Assembly: GCA_947478865.1 (NCBI GenBank)
Contig: CANJXF010000018.1
Location: 1-64,000 of the forward strand
Origin: Verrucomicrobiales bacterium
Lineage (GTDB): Bacteria; Verrucomicrobiota; Verrucomicrobiia; Limisphaerales; CANJXF01
Reading direction: 5' to 3'
DNA length: 64,000 nt
The notes below the pieces were generated by a model. It did no database searches, had not been told where the DNA came from, and saw only the letters and a list, made by a program, of their open reading frames with translations. Positions 18,077-28,370 of this stretch are shown in pieces; the first letter of the stretch is position 1; each line of letters opens with the position of its first letter. A program made the translations under genes and the position numbers.

Positions 18077-21000
18077 ATGAAATCCTTCCTCAAGCTGCTT
18101 GCCTTCCTTGCCGTCGCTTTTTCCGCCACAGCGACCAATATCGTCCTCCCGGTGACAGAATCATTTGCGCCCGGCCAGACGACCTATGCCAGCGGGGCTT
18201 CCTTGAACGGGCAATCCAATAACTATGCCGCATGGTTTTATGCGGGCAACGGAGGGGCGACGCCCAACATCCCGATGACCATCACCAATGCCAATTTGAG
18301 TTACGCCGGTTTGTCCCAGTCCATTTCGAACGCCGTTCGTTTTGGCGGACAATCCGCCACAGGCGATAGCACCTTTGCAGCAAAATGGAACCTTTATGGC
18401 GCGAACGTGACGAGCGGCAGCCTCTACTATTCTTTGCTGTTGCGGGTTGACGACCTCGGAGCCTTGAGCACTTCAGGGAGTTATAGCATTGGTTTCAATA
18501 ACGCCTCTATCACCGCCGCTTCCACAACCGTCCCGACGGTTCTGGCGTCCCTGATTTACTTAAAGGCAACGGGCAGTGGCCAATACAACATCGGAACAGC
18601 CAAGCGAATTGTCACTCCTGTGTATGATGGAGTTGGGTATAATCCCGGTGATACGGTCCTGATCGTCAGCAAGTACACTTACGGCGCCGCGAGCCAGCTT
18701 TGGATTAATCCGGATCCTACCACATTCGGTGACAATGCCACCGAACCCACCGCCACTCTGACTTCGGTGGATGCATTAACGGAGATTGGCGCAATTCAGA
18801 CTCTCGTGCTGATGCATCGCACCAATTCCACCATGAACCTTCAGCCCAAGAGTATGGTGGCCGACGAGATACGAGTAGGAACGACTTGGGCGGCGGTTAC
18901 TCCGCGCTTTGTTTCGCAGCCAGCGAGCCGGACCAACAGCGCTGGCTCCATTGCGACCTTTTCGACGACGCCCATCTTGGATACGGCGGGCCTGACCTAT
19001 CAGTGGAAGAAGGACGGGGTAGATATCAGCAACGGAACCCAGCCCTCCGGCGCGGTGGCATCGGGAGCGACGACTGACACCTTGACCTTGACAGGCGTGG
19101 TCAAGGGAGACGAGGGAAGTTATAGCGTGGCGGCGACAAATTCCGTCAATCACGGCGTCAGCCTGGGTGCGACTCTAACTGTGATTGATCCGGCGATAAC
19201 GGCGCAGCCGACGGCCAGCCAGACTGTGCTTCCCGGGGTGACGGTGAACTTAAGCGTGGTCGCTGCGGGAACGCCGGCCCTTACCTATCGATGGCAGAAA
19301 GGCGGATTGAATTTGGACGATGGCGGGGTGGTGTCGGGAGCGAATACGGCCAATTTGACTTTAACCGGAGTTTCATCCGGTGATTCGGGAACTTACACCT
19401 GCGCCGTGACGAACGGTCTTGGGGAATCGGTAATCAGTTCCAACGCGGTCGTCAGTGTGGTGGATCCTTCGATTACCTCCCATCCGGCAAGCCTTACCAA
19501 CAATTACGGGACCTCGGCCACCTTTACGGTTGCAGTCGCCGGCACGGCTCCGTTCACCTACCGATGGTTGAAGGACGGAGTTAGCCTCTTCAATGGTGGG
19601 AATATTTCAGGCGCATCGAGCAGTGGTCTAACGGTCAACCCGGTCAGTTATCTGGATGCCGCGGGCTACTCGGTTATCGTCAGCAATGGAATCGGCAACA
19701 GTGTCACGAGTTCGGTCGCACTGTTGACCGTGAATGATCCCATCATGATCACCCAACCCCTCAGCCAGACGAATATCGCGGGCACCACCGCCACGTTTAC
19801 CGTCGTGGCCACTGGCTCGCCGGCGCTAACCTATCAGTGGAAAAAAGGTGCAACGGCCCTCGTCAATGGCGGCGACATTGCCGGAGCCGATGCCGCTACG
19901 TTGCAATTGGCGAACGTCGCTGCCGGAACCGCAGGAAGCTACAGCGTGGTCGTATCCAACGTTGGGGGATCCAATGTGACGAGCGCTGCGGCGGTCTTGA
20001 CCGTGGCTACACCACCCGCGATTATCTTCCCGCCGGCGTCGCGAACGGTGGCGGCAGGTGCCAAAGTTGCCTTCGGTGTCACCGCCACGGGGTTTGCACC
20101 TCTAAGTTATCAATGGAAATCCAATAGCGTGAGCATCGCCGGAGCGACTGGAGCCACTTACACGATTGCCAGCGCGCAATTGTCCGATGCCGGCACTTAC
20201 ACTGTCGTTATCACCAATATGGCTGGCAGCGCCAGCGCCAGCGCTAGTTTGGCGGTGATCAACGGGAGCGTGCGGCTTTACCCGACCAACCTGGTCGTCC
20301 TTCGACAGGGAGATGGCGCGGCAACGCTGACGGCCAACGGCAACAGCGTTTACCTGGATCAATACACGACTTCGGGCACCTACGTTAACACCGTCTCCAT
20401 TCCGGATAGCGGCCCCTCCGCCCTGGTGCAGAACGTCACTTCGACGGACGCAACGTTTGACGCCCTGACCCGCTCACCGGACGGGTGGTTCCTTGCCGTG
20501 GCCGGCTATGCGACGAACCTGAACTTTGGCTCCTCGCTGAATGCCGCAAGCTCGGCCGTGGTTCCTCGCGCTGGCGGCACGATTAATGGCTTGGGGGAAT
20601 TCACCCGCGATGTCACCACCACCACGAAATTTTCCGCGACGGTTGTGCGCAGCTTTGTGACGGACGGAACGAATAATTTCTGGGGCGGCGCGGGCAACAG
20701 TGGGACGCCTTACTTCGGCTTTGATTCTCCCGCGAATGACGTTCAGACCGTTTTGGACAATACCCGGGTTATGAATATTTTTAACGGGGATTTGTATTTC
20801 GTTTTTGCGAATGCCACTCCGGGACTTTATCATTTCGGCGGCTTGCCGAAAACAGCGGCTGCTCCCACACGTATCATCACGCGCGCTTCGACGGATGACT
20901 CGATTGGAAACCCTCCGGCGGGAAGCCTCAACGGGATTCAAGACTTTGCCGTCTGCCCGACCTGCCCAGTGGATGGAGGCGTGATCTATATTGCCGATGA

Positions 21001-21514
21001 CCGAACGATTGCTGCGGCGGCTGGTGGAATCGAGAAGTGGACCTACGACGATGCTCAGGGAGTTTACGTGTTCTCCTACCGCCTGAACGCGGGGCTGGCC
21101 CGTGGGCTGCGGTCGATCGCGGTAAACTGGAGCGGCGTCAATCCGGTGATCTATGCGGTCACGACCGCGGCATCGAGCACCAACAGCCTTGTCAAAGTGA
21201 CTGATTCCGGGGCCAGTTCGCCGTTCACGACCCTGGCGGTTTCCAGTCCGAACCAGTTGTTTCGCGGAGTAGAGTTCGGTCCCAATTCGCCTTCCATGAA
21301 CCTGGCGATTAGCAGCAGCAGCCCCACGCAGGTGGCGCTGGATTTCTACGGTGTTCCCGGCAAGTCGTATGTGCTGCAGCAGTCGTGCGTCAGCCTGCCC
21401 AATTGGCAGGACATGGTCACCAACGCCGCGCCAGCGGGCACGGGAACGATTCAATTTATCGTCACGCCGAGCAATCTCTGCAACCCGGCGTTTTATCGGA
21501 CTCGCGAAGAATAA
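18077..21514 (+). CDS. Large secreted Ig-like repeat protein
   Basis: 1145 aa from the ATG at 18077, which begins a signal peptide (MKSFLKLLAFLAVAFSATAT). The first 260 residues form a beta-rich, possibly lectin-like domain. At least five consecutive Ig-like domains follow, each about 90 residues, with repeated landmarks LTYQWKKDG or TYRWLKDG and GSYSVVVSN. A C-terminal region of about 400 residues has propeller-like blades. The final 55 residues resemble the tail of the RCC1/Ig protein at 5.6-8.5 kb (VPGKSYVLQQSC ... NPAFYRTREE). Probably a cell-surface or extracellular adhesive protein; function unknown. Confidence 0.8.
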   Translation: MKSFLKLLAFLAVAFSATATNIVLPVTESFAPGQTTYASGASLNGQSNNYAAWFYAGNGGATPNIPMTITNANLSYAGLSQSISNAVRFGGQSATGDSTFAAKWNLYGANVTSGSLYYSLLLRVDDLGALSTSGSYSIGFNNASITAASTTVPTVLASLIYLKATGSGQYNIGTAKRIVTPVYDGVGYNPGDTVLIVSKYTYGAASQLWINPDPTTFGDNATEPTATLTSVDALTEIGAIQTLVLMHRTNSTMNLQPKSMVADEIRVGTTWAAVTPRFVSQPASRTNSAGSIATFSTTPILDTAGLTYQWKKDGVDISNGTQPSGAVASGATTDTLTLTGVVKGDEGSYSVAATNSVNHGVSLGATLTVIDPAITAQPTASQTVLPGVTVNLSVVAAGTPALTYRWQKGGLNLDDGGVVSGANTANLTLTGVSSGDSGTYTCAVTNGLGESVISSNAVVSVVDPSITSHPASLTNNYGTSATFTVAVAGTAPFTYRWLKDGVSLFNGGNISGASSSGLTVNPVSYLDAAGYSVIVSNGIGNSVTSSVALLTVNDPIMITQPLSQTNIAGTTATFTVVATGSPALTYQWKKGATALVNGGDIAGADAATLQLANVAAGTAGSYSVVVSNVGGSNVTSAAAVLTVATPPAIIFPPASRTVAAGAKVAFGVTATGFAPLSYQWKSNSVSIAGATGATYTIASAQLSDAGTYTVVITNMAGSASASASLAVINGSVRLYPTNLVVLRQGDGAATLTANGNSVYLDQYTTSGTYVNTVSIPDSGPSALVQNVTSTDATFDALTRSPDGWFLAVAGYATNLNFGSSLNAASSAVVPRAGGTINGLGEFTRDVTTTTKFSATVVRSFVTDGTNNFWGGAGNSGTPYFGFDSPANDVQTVLDNTRVMNIFNGDLYFVFANATPGLYHFGGLPKTAAAPTRIITRASTDDSIGNPPAGSLNGIQDFAVCPTCPVDGGVIYIADDRTIAAAAGGIEKWTYDDAQGVYVFSYRLNAGLARGLRSIAVNWSGVNPVIYAVTTAASSTNSLVKVTDSGASSPFTTLAVSSPNQLFRGVEFGPNSPSMNLAISSSSPTQVALDFYGVPGKSYVLQQSCVSLPNWQDMVTNAAPAGTGTIQFIVTPSNLCNPAFYRTREE

Positions 21515-21644
21515 TATCCCGGTGGCCTGAGCACCTTCCAGCGGCGCGCGGCTAGGGGTTCACTTGGGTGACCTCCGGGTGGTTGATCGCCATTGAACCC
21601 GCGGGCACTGCTGCCTGATGAACACCGAGCAAATCGCTTGGCGC

Positions 21645-22883
21645 TTATTTGGCCGTGCCGTTTGCGCCACGGAGATAACGCTGTAAAACTTCCGGCCCGA
21701 GAATTTTTTCCAAGGACTTTTGTTGCTCGGCCTGGGCTGAGGCGATCGCGTCCACTTTTTCCTCATCCGATAAGGTGGGGTCGTTCCGGATGCGCTGGCG
21801 TTCTGCTTCGGTAAGCTGGTTGATCTGGTAAATCGGCAGGACCAATTCGGCGGGTGCGTTCATCTGCTCGGCGGTGGCTCGTGCCTGTTGGAAAATGGGG
21901 TCCTGGTAGAGCTTGTAAGTGGCGTAGTGCTCCTTGCCCAGGGCCAGCTCCACAGCGGCGTCGCGTTGAGCTTCCAATTCTTTCTTGCGCCGCAGTTTTA
22001 TCGGGTCGTTACCGCTGTATTGAATTTCCGACAGTTGATCGATTGGATCGCGCGCGCGGAAGAAGTTGCGGAATTCGTCGGGCGTGAGTTCCAGCCCGAG
22101 CAGCTCGCTTCGCATCTGGTAGGCGGTTGATGAATAGCGCAGAAGGAATTCCTCCATCTGGGTCGGGTTCAAGACTTTGGCGAGTTCCGCGCGCGATTCC
22201 TGTCGTAAGCGGGTCAGTTCCGCCGGGTCGACCGCCTTGCCGGCCTGGCGCTGCGCCTCCTGATAAGCTTCGATTTTCAACTGGGTTTGCGCGGCGATGT
22301 CATAAACCGCTTGTTTGGTTTCTGGAGCGAGATCGCCAAGGATCGGTCCAGTCAGGCTGATGCCGGTGCGGGTGGGCGGCGGGAGCGGGTTGCTCGTGGC
22401 TTCCCAGCCCGGGCCAAGCAGGCGCGTGAGCAAAGCCCGGCGCTCCGTATCGAGGGTCTTCAGCTTTTCCGCCGCGGCTTGGATCGCTGAGAGGTCCGGC
22501 TCCGACTTCCACCACTGATGGTCGGCGGAGACGACTTCGGAAGCGCGACGGTGTTCATAAAGCTCATTCACATCGGCCACGATGATGTCGCGGATGGTTG
22601 CGTCCGGGCAGCCGATCTCGCGCAGGTTTTTGATGTAGGTCGCATAGTCGTTGGACTCGACTTCCTGCCAGGTAAAATTTTGGTGGCGAACGAGGACCTT
22701 GGTTTGGATACGCGGAATGCGAGAGGTTGAATCAATGTCGGCGACGGCGGCCGAATTTCCAGGAACCGATAAATTGCGAAGGCCAAAAAACCACGTGGCA
22801 GCGAAAACTAAATTCAGCCCCAATGAAATGAGGAGCAATAATCTCGCAGACATACGCCAATATTTCCCGAACCGGCCGTTCAT
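21645..22883 (-). CDS. Membrane-anchored helical protein of unknown function
   Basis: About 412 aa if started at the ATG at 22883 (MNGRFGKYWRMSARLLLLIS) or 402 aa from the second ATG at 22853; neither has a clear Shine-Dalgarno sequence. The open frame continues far upstream, but that part is the antisense of the DUF192 gene and is not credible. One transmembrane segment (LLLLISLGLNLVFAATWFFG) is followed by long charged helices with many Glu, Gln and Arg residues (ADEVN-type turns, YQINQLTEAERQRIRNDP near the end). No family recognised. Divergent from the DUF192 lipoprotein. Confidence 0.6.
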   Translation of the reverse strand: MNGRFGKYWRMSARLLLLISLGLNLVFAATWFFGLRNLSVPGNSAAVADIDSTSRIPRIQTKVLVRHQNFTWQEVESNDYATYIKNLREIGCPDATIRDIIVADVNELYEHRRASEVVSADHQWWKSEPDLSAIQAAAEKLKTLDTERRALLTRLLGPGWEATSNPLPPPTRTGISLTGPILGDLAPETKQAVYDIAAQTQLKIEAYQEAQRQAGKAVDPAELTRLRQESRAELAKVLNPTQMEEFLLRYSSTAYQMRSELLGLELTPDEFRNFFRARDPIDQLSEIQYSGNDPIKLRRKKELEAQRDAAVELALGKEHYATYKLYQDPIFQQARATAEQMNAPAELVLPIYQINQLTEAERQRIRNDPTLSDEEKVDAIASAQAEQQKSLEKILGPEVLQRYLRGANGTAK

Positions 22884-22961
22884 GCAAATGCAAATCGGCT
22901 GCGGGATTCCCGCGGCCAAGTTGGGATTGAATTCGATCCAGCCACCGAGCACTCTATCTGG

Positions 22962-23459
22962 ATGAAATTGAGTGGTGTTTTTCTTGCCGTTGTCATGGGA
23001 GCGCTGCTGGCGGGTTGCCAGAAGCCGGTCACGATTTCCGCGCCCTCGCTGCCCGGCGCAGCCCAGCCGAAATTGTCGACAATCAAACTTTGGATCGGCG
23101 CGGAAGAGCTGGTCACCGAGATGGCGCTGAATGGACCCCAGCAGCAAACCGGAATGATGTTCCGCACGAATGTCGCCGAGAACGAGGCGATGATTTTTGT
23201 GATGCCATTTCCTCATCGCGCTTCGTTCTGGATGAAAAACACTTCCGTTCCGCTCTCGGTCGCCTACATCGATCCCCGGGGCGTGATCCTGGAAATTCAC
23301 GATCTGCAACCGCACAACACCAATTCCGTCGTCGCCGCTTCCGACAACGTGCAATACGCCCTGGAAACGAGCCAGGGCTGGTTCGAGCGACACAAGATCC
23401 AGCCGGGAACCTTGATCCGGACCGAAGCCGGCAGTCTCCAGCAAACCTTCCGAAAATAG
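22962..23459 (+). CDS. DUF192-family lipoprotein
   Basis: 165 aa. Lipoprotein signal with lipobox LLAGC at the N-terminus. The body matches the DUF192 fold: WIGAEELVTEMAL, QQQTGMMFRTNVAENEAMIFV (shown in two parts in the family as GLM-R and M-F), FWMKNTSVPLSVAYID, and YALETSQGWFERHKI. These are small beta proteins found attached to membranes across bacteria, with no settled function. The nadE gene starts four bases after its stop, so the two are probably cotranscribed. Confidence 0.85.
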   Translation: MKLSGVFLAVVMGALLAGCQKPVTISAPSLPGAAQPKLSTIKLWIGAEELVTEMALNGPQQQTGMMFRTNVAENEAMIFVMPFPHRASFWMKNTSVPLSVAYIDPRGVILEIHDLQPHNTNSVVAASDNVQYALETSQGWFERHKIQPGTLIRTEAGSLQQTFRK

Positions 23460-23463
23460 CGCG

Positions 23464-25119
23464 ATGAAAATCGCCTTGGCACAAATCAACACCACGGTCG
23501 GCGACCTCGCGGGCAACGAAACGAAAATCCTTTCCGCCTATCATCATGGGGCAGAAGCGGGTGCGGATATTGTGGTGATGCCCGAGTTGACCACCACTGG
23601 CTACCCGCCGCGCGATCTGTTGCTGAAAAAAGAATTCGTCGCGCAGAACCTCGCCCTGGTGGAGCGCCTCGCCGCCGCCACTGGCAAAACCGCGCTCCTG
23701 ATCGGCTATGTTGGAATCAATCACTCGCGTCCGGGCCGCTCGCTGACCAACGAGGTGGCCCTCCTGCAAAATGGAAAAATCGTCGTCAGCCGAATCAAAA
23801 CACTTTTGCCGACCTACGACGTGTTTGATGAAGACCGTTATTTTCAGCCCGCGACGGGCAATCTGCCGGTGACGTTCAACGGCCAGACCGTTGGCCTGAC
23901 CATCTGCGAGGATATTTGGAACGACGAAGATTTTTGGCCGGAACGACTTTATCGCAACAATCCGCCGATGGAATTAATCGCGGGAGGCGCGAAGATCGTC
24001 TTCAATGTTTCCGCCTCTCCCTGGTCTCTCGGCAAAGACAAGGTCCGTCACGAAATGCTGTTGAGCCTGGCCCGGAAATCGCAAACCCCCATCGTGTTCT
24101 GCAACCTGATCGGCGGGAATGACGAATTGATCTTCGACGGCGGCAGCATGGTTTTCAATTCGGCGGGAGAACTGGTCGCGCGCGGAAAGTCGTTCGAAGA
24201 AGATTTCCTCGTCGTGGATTTGGAGTCCGCGAAACCGGTTGCGCCTGACTCTATTCCTGACATTGGCAAGATCGACCAGGCCTTGGTGCTCGGCTTGCGC
24301 GACTATTTCCAGAAATGCGGGTTTAAGTCCGCCGTACTGGGTTTGAGCGGCGGAATTGATTCGGCCGTGGTCGCCTGCCTGGCTGCTGCTGCGCTCGGAA
24401 GTGAAAACGTGCGCGGCGTGTCGCTCCCTTCGGAATTTTCTTCGCAACACAGCCTGGACGATGCCCGCATTTTGGCCGAGCGGCTGGGAATCAAGTATGA
24501 CGTCATCCCGATCCAAAATGTATTCGCCGCGACCAAGCAGGAACTGAAGCCGCTCTTTGCCGGACGCCCTGAAGATACGACCGAGGAAAATATCCAGGCG
24601 CGGCTGCGCGGGGTTTTGCTCATGGCGCTCTCCAATAAATTCGGCTCTCTTCTGCTCACGACCGGCAACAAGAGCGAGCTGGGCGTTGGCTATTGCACGC
24701 TTTACGGCGACATGTGCGGCGGTCTCGCCGTGATCAGTGATGTGCCGAAAACGATGGTTTATGATCTGGCAAGATGGATCAATCGCGAGAAGGAGATCAT
24801 CCCGATTTCCTCGATCACGAAGCCGCCCTCGGCCGAACTGCGACCCGATCAATGCGACCAGGATTCGCTCCCGTCCTACGAGATTCTCGACGCCATCCTG
24901 GACCAATACGTCGTGCAGTCCCGTTCGCTGGGCGAGATTGTGGCGGCTGGTTTTGAGGAAGCCGTCGTGAGGAAAGTCATTCGCTTGATTGATCTCAGCG
25001 AATACAAGCGTCGCCAGGCTGCGCCCGGATTAAAGGTGACCAGCAAAGCATTTGGCGTTGGTCGAAGATTTCCGGTCGCGCAGAAATATAAAGGGGATCA
25101 GCCACCAATCGCTCGTTGA
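23464..25119 (+). CDS. nadE: Glutamine-dependent NAD+ synthetase
   Basis: 551 aa, the full two-domain length. The N-terminal nitrilase-like glutaminase has the Glu-Lys-Cys triad in VVMPELTTTGYPP, KTLLPTYDVFDE and TICEDIWNDEDF (Cys148). The C-terminal ATP-pyrophosphatase domain has the P-loop LGLSGGIDSAV (Ser295), NKSELGVGYCTLYGD and TKPPSAELRPDQ. It makes the last step of NAD synthesis, amidating nicotinic acid adenine dinucleotide with ammonia channelled from glutamine. It lies in a probable two-gene unit with the upstream DUF192 gene. Confidence 0.96.
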   Translation: MKIALAQINTTVGDLAGNETKILSAYHHGAEAGADIVVMPELTTTGYPPRDLLLKKEFVAQNLALVERLAAATGKTALLIGYVGINHSRPGRSLTNEVALLQNGKIVVSRIKTLLPTYDVFDEDRYFQPATGNLPVTFNGQTVGLTICEDIWNDEDFWPERLYRNNPPMELIAGGAKIVFNVSASPWSLGKDKVRHEMLLSLARKSQTPIVFCNLIGGNDELIFDGGSMVFNSAGELVARGKSFEEDFLVVDLESAKPVAPDSIPDIGKIDQALVLGLRDYFQKCGFKSAVLGLSGGIDSAVVACLAAAALGSENVRGVSLPSEFSSQHSLDDARILAERLGIKYDVIPIQNVFAATKQELKPLFAGRPEDTTEENIQARLRGVLLMALSNKFGSLLLTTGNKSELGVGYCTLYGDMCGGLAVISDVPKTMVYDLARWINREKEIIPISSITKPPSAELRPDQCDQDSLPSYEILDAILDQYVVQSRSLGEIVAAGFEEAVVRKVIRLIDLSEYKRRQAAPGLKVTSKAFGVGRRFPVAQKYKGDQPPIAR

Positions 25120-25149
25120 CATCATTTGGTCATCCAGCATGCTTTGGGC

Positions 25150-26988
25150 ATGAGGGTCACCTGGGGTTTAATCGTTTTTCTGTTTTGTTTCACCGGCCAA
25201 GCTTATACCAATCTTAACAGCGCTTATTCGGCAGTTGGATTTGATCCCAACGCTCCCGGAAACCGTGTGGTCGTGCTGTTCAGCGACGCGCATTTGAACC
25301 TCGAACCAGGCGAAGTCATCGTCACCAACCTGCACAGCGAATTGGTGAACGTCATCAATCAGATGAATCCGCCACCGGCAAAGGTGATTGTTTCGGGTGA
25401 CATCAGCACTTCGTTGGCGAATGTCCCCGGAGTCGTCTTCGGCGACTACTACGTGCACTACGGAACCAACGAGCTCTTGCTTTGGAAATCGGCGATCCTG
25501 GCGATCACAAATTTGCATCAGACCAACATCGTTTGGATTCCCGGCAATCACGATCAAGTTCCATTGGAAACTGAAGCGGATATTTTTAGAAGCATTTTCA
25601 CAAACATGCCGGCCTACCAGACATTCGACCTGGGGGGCGTCCGGTTCTTTCTGGTTAATTCCGGCAACTATGGCGATCCCGGTGCCGTGCAGACGGAGTG
25701 GTTTCGACAACAGGTCGCTGCCACTTCGCCCACCCAGCAGGTGGCTGTGGTGACCCACCAACCTCCTTTCCACGGCACGGTCGTCCATCGCGGCGTGATG
25801 TTGCTCTTGAGAGAACTTTTCAGCAGTTGGCAGTCCCGTTGGTGGATCTTAGCCGGTCACGAGCACGGCCACGCTGAAGAGATTTATGACATTGGCCGGA
25901 GCAATGTTGCCGCGGTTGTTGTAGGCACTGCGAATACAAACGTGTTTTCCGGAAAAACCCACTCCGCCGGTTGTATGTTCTTATGCTTGAGCAACGGAAT
26001 TGCCAGTCGAATTTATTATCACTACGACACCGCAGACTTCTCCATCATCCCCGAGCCGCAGTGGGAAAACCCGCAACATTATAGCGGGGCCTTTGAGAAC
26101 CTGCAGGGACTCCTTTGGCGCAGAATAAAAACCACCAACCTCGCACCCGAGATGGTTTTGACTAACTCCGTTGATTCCCGAAACTGGTGGGCTTATCCAT
26201 CCGAGCTGCGCTGGAGGCTTCGACTCGGTATACATGGCAATTTGGCGACTCATTTTTTGCTGCTCTGTGGTGATCTCTATGGACAAATCCAAATGAGTTT
26301 TAGCACTGATCAAACCAATTGGGTTATTGTTCCTACACCGCTTCGAACAAATTACATATGTGCCGTCCCGATTCCGGCGACGATTGCCAATGCTGAGACC
26401 GCCTATTTCCGTTTTCAGTCATTTGCAGGAGGTGACAACTTCATTGGCGGCTGGGGTTTGTCGACGACGGGAGCCTTCGTGCAACCGACCTTTCCCCGTT
26501 TTTCCGCTCTGCCCGAACAACAAGCCGTTGGCGGCAAAACCTTCACGATCACCAATGCCGCCGCCGATTCCTATGCTCCTCCGGACTTGCTGAAATACGA
26601 GTTGGTTGACGGTCCAGCCGGAGCGTCGGTTAATTCCACTTCCGCCGTTTTCGCTTGGCGACCTCTTGTGAGTCCGTCTCCCACGAACGTTCTCGTCACC
26701 ATGAAAGTCACCGATTCCGGGATTCCAAAGATTTCCGATACGCAACAATTCTGGATCGTCGTCCGTCCGCCGGCGACCCCGAATCTTTCTGTTCCGGGAA
26801 AAACAAACGGCCGCTCGCTGCTGAAAATCGCGGGCGATGCCCAGCAGGACTACACCATTTTCGCTTCCACCAACCTCGTGGACTGGAGTTCGGTTCTCAG
26901 CACAAATCCGTTCGTGATGCCCTTTGAATTTCAAGATCCGTCCACGAATTTAAGTCGCCGTTTCTACCGCATCCGCGTTGGCCCCTGA
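25150..26988 (+). CDS. Secreted metallophosphoesterase with FYR-type C-terminal module
   Basis: 612 aa from the ATG at 25150, which begins a signal peptide ([20 protein letters not shown]); an upstream TTG adds only eight codons. The calcineurin-like active site is complete: LFSDAHL (Asp and His), [23 protein letters not shown] and GHEHGH. Beyond about residue 300 come beta-rich accessory domains and an Ig-like or cadherin-like stretch ([14 protein letters not shown]). The last 50 residues ([12 protein letters not shown] ... [10 protein letters not shown]) match the tail module of two other secreted proteins here. Likely an extracellular phosphatase or nucleotidase; substrate unknown. Confidence 0.85.
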   Translation: MRVTWGLIVFLFCFTGQAYTNLNSAYSAVGFDPNAPGNRVVVLFSDAHLNLEPGEVIVTNLHSELVNVINQMNPPPAKVIVSGDISTSLANVPGVVFGDYYVHYGTNELLLWKSAILAITNLHQTNIVWIPGNHDQVPLETEADIFRSIFTNMPAYQTFDLGGVRFFLVNSGNYGDPGAVQTEWFRQQVAATSPTQQVAVVTHQPPFHGTVVHRGVMLLLRELFSSWQSRWWILAGHEHGHAEEIYDIGRSNVAAVVVGTANTNVFSGKTHSAGCMFLCLSNGIASRIYYHYDTADFSIIPEPQWENPQHYSGAFENLQGLLWRRIKTTNLAPEMVLTNSVDSRNWWAYPSELRWRLRLGIHGNLATHFLLLCGDLYGQIQMSFSTDQTNWVIVPTPLRTNYICAVPIPATIANAETAYFRFQSFAGGDNFIGGWGLSTTGAFVQPTFPRFSALPEQQAVGGKTFTITNAAADSYAPPDLLKYELVDGPAGASVNSTSAVFAWRPLVSPSPTNVLVTMKVTDSGIPKISDTQQFWIVVRPPATPNLSVPGKTNGRSLLKIAGDAQQDYTIFASTNLVDWSSVLSTNPFVMPFEFQDPSTNLSRRFYRIRVGP

Positions 26989-27032
26989 TTCTTCGCTGGA
27001 CACTTCGCCCGCAACATCGACAATTATTGGCC

Positions 27033-28322
27033 ATGTTGTCGCATGCCAAATCCGAACAGCTTTTCGCCGAAGCGCTCAAATACATTCCCGGCGGGGTTAA
27101 TTCTCCCGTGCGCGCCTTTCGCGCGGTCGGCGGCCAGCCGTTCTTCGTCAACCGGGCGAAAGGCGCGCATGTCTTCGACGTCGACGGCAATGAATACATC
27201 GATTACGTCGGAACATGGGGGCCTGCAATTCTCGGCCATGCGCACCCCAGAATCATTTCTGCCGTCCAACAAGCGGCGGAGCAGGGGACCAGCTTCGGCA
27301 TTCCCAATCCGCTCGAAGTCACGATGGCGAAGAGGGTCTGCGACGCCGTGCCGGGCGTGCAAAAAGTTCGCATGTGCAACTCCGGCACCGAAGCCTGCAT
27401 GTCGGCCATTCGGCTCGCGCGCGGATTCACGAAGCGCGACAAGATTATCAAGTTCGACGGCTGCTATCATGGCCACGCCGATTCGCTGCTCGTCAAAGCC
27501 GGCTCCGGCGCGCTCACTTTTGGAAATCCCGACAGCGCCGGAGTTCCTGCTGCCTTCACCCAGCACACCATTGTTCTCCCGTTCAATGATGTCGAAGCCG
27601 TCCGCGCTGCGTTCGCCGCGAATAAAGATCAAATCGCCGGCATCATCGTCGAACCGGTTCCGGGCAACGCCGGCTTGTATCTGCCCAAGCCGGGCTATCT
27701 CGAATTCCTCCGCGAAATAACCGCCGCGCACGAATCGCTTTTGATCTTCGACGAAGTGATGACCGGCTTTCGCCTCTCCTTCGGTGGCGCGCAAAAACTC
27801 TTCGGCATCACGCCCGACCTGAGTTGCTTTGGAAAAATCATCGGGGGCGGTTTGCCCGTGGGCGCCTTTGGCGGGCGCGCGGAAATCATGGATTACCTTG
27901 CGCCGCTCGGCCCGGTTTACCAGGCGGGAACCCTTAGCGGCAATCCGCTCGCGATGGCGGCGGGCATCGCCAATCTCGAAGAACTCCAGTCCAGCGGCGC
28001 CTATTGCAAACTGGAAGAACTCGCCGAGCAACTCTCCGCCGGAATGCGCGACGCCGCAAAGTCAGCCAACATCCCGGTTCAATTCAACAACATCGGTTCG
28101 ATGTTCTGCGGCTACTTCACGGACCAGCCGGTTCACAATCTCGCCGACGCCATGCACAGCGACCGCGAGCGGTTCAAAAAATATTTTCACGGCATGTTGG
28201 AGGAAGGCGTTTACTTCGCTCCGTCGCAATTCGAGGCGGGCTTCATTTCTGCCGCCCACACCCCGGCGGACATCGACCACACCGTGCGCGCGGCGGCCAA
28301 GGTGATGAAGACGCTCCACTGA
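27033..28322 (+). CDS. hemL: Glutamate-1-semialdehyde 2,1-aminomutase
   Basis: 429 aa PLP enzyme that converts glutamate-1-semialdehyde to 5-aminolevulinate in the C5 route to tetrapyrroles. The ATG at 27033 ([20 protein letters not shown]) is preferred over a TTG two codons upstream. Landmarks are [30 protein letters not shown] (split), [25 protein letters not shown] and the PLP lysine in [17 protein letters not shown] (Lys268). Length and all active-site segments are normal. It converges with the TIGR04222 gene, 48 bases between stops. Confidence 0.96.
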   Translation: MLSHAKSEQLFAEALKYIPGGVNSPVRAFRAVGGQPFFVNRAKGAHVFDVDGNEYIDYVGTWGPAILGHAHPRIISAVQQAAEQGTSFGIPNPLEVTMAKRVCDAVPGVQKVRMCNSGTEACMSAIRLARGFTKRDKIIKFDGCYHGHADSLLVKAGSGALTFGNPDSAGVPAAFTQHTIVLPFNDVEAVRAAFAANKDQIAGIIVEPVPGNAGLYLPKPGYLEFLREITAAHESLLIFDEVMTGFRLSFGGAQKLFGITPDLSCFGKIIGGGLPVGAFGGRAEIMDYLAPLGPVYQAGTLSGNPLAMAAGIANLEELQSSGAYCKLEELAEQLSAGMRDAAKSANIPVQFNNIGSMFCGYFTDQPVHNLADAMHSDRERFKKYFHGMLEEGVYFAPSQFEAGFISAAHTPADIDHTVRAAAKVMKTLH

Positions 28323-28370
28323 GGTGGAGATACGGCGAACGCCTGGTACAAAATCCGGTCTTCAGCGTGG

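Noticed and set aside
21645-23516. A 623-codon minus-strand reading of the protein at 21.6-22.9 kb
   Set aside because: The upstream 200 codons are antisense to the DUF192 gene and look like shadow sequence; the transmembrane start at 22883 or 22853 is more natural.
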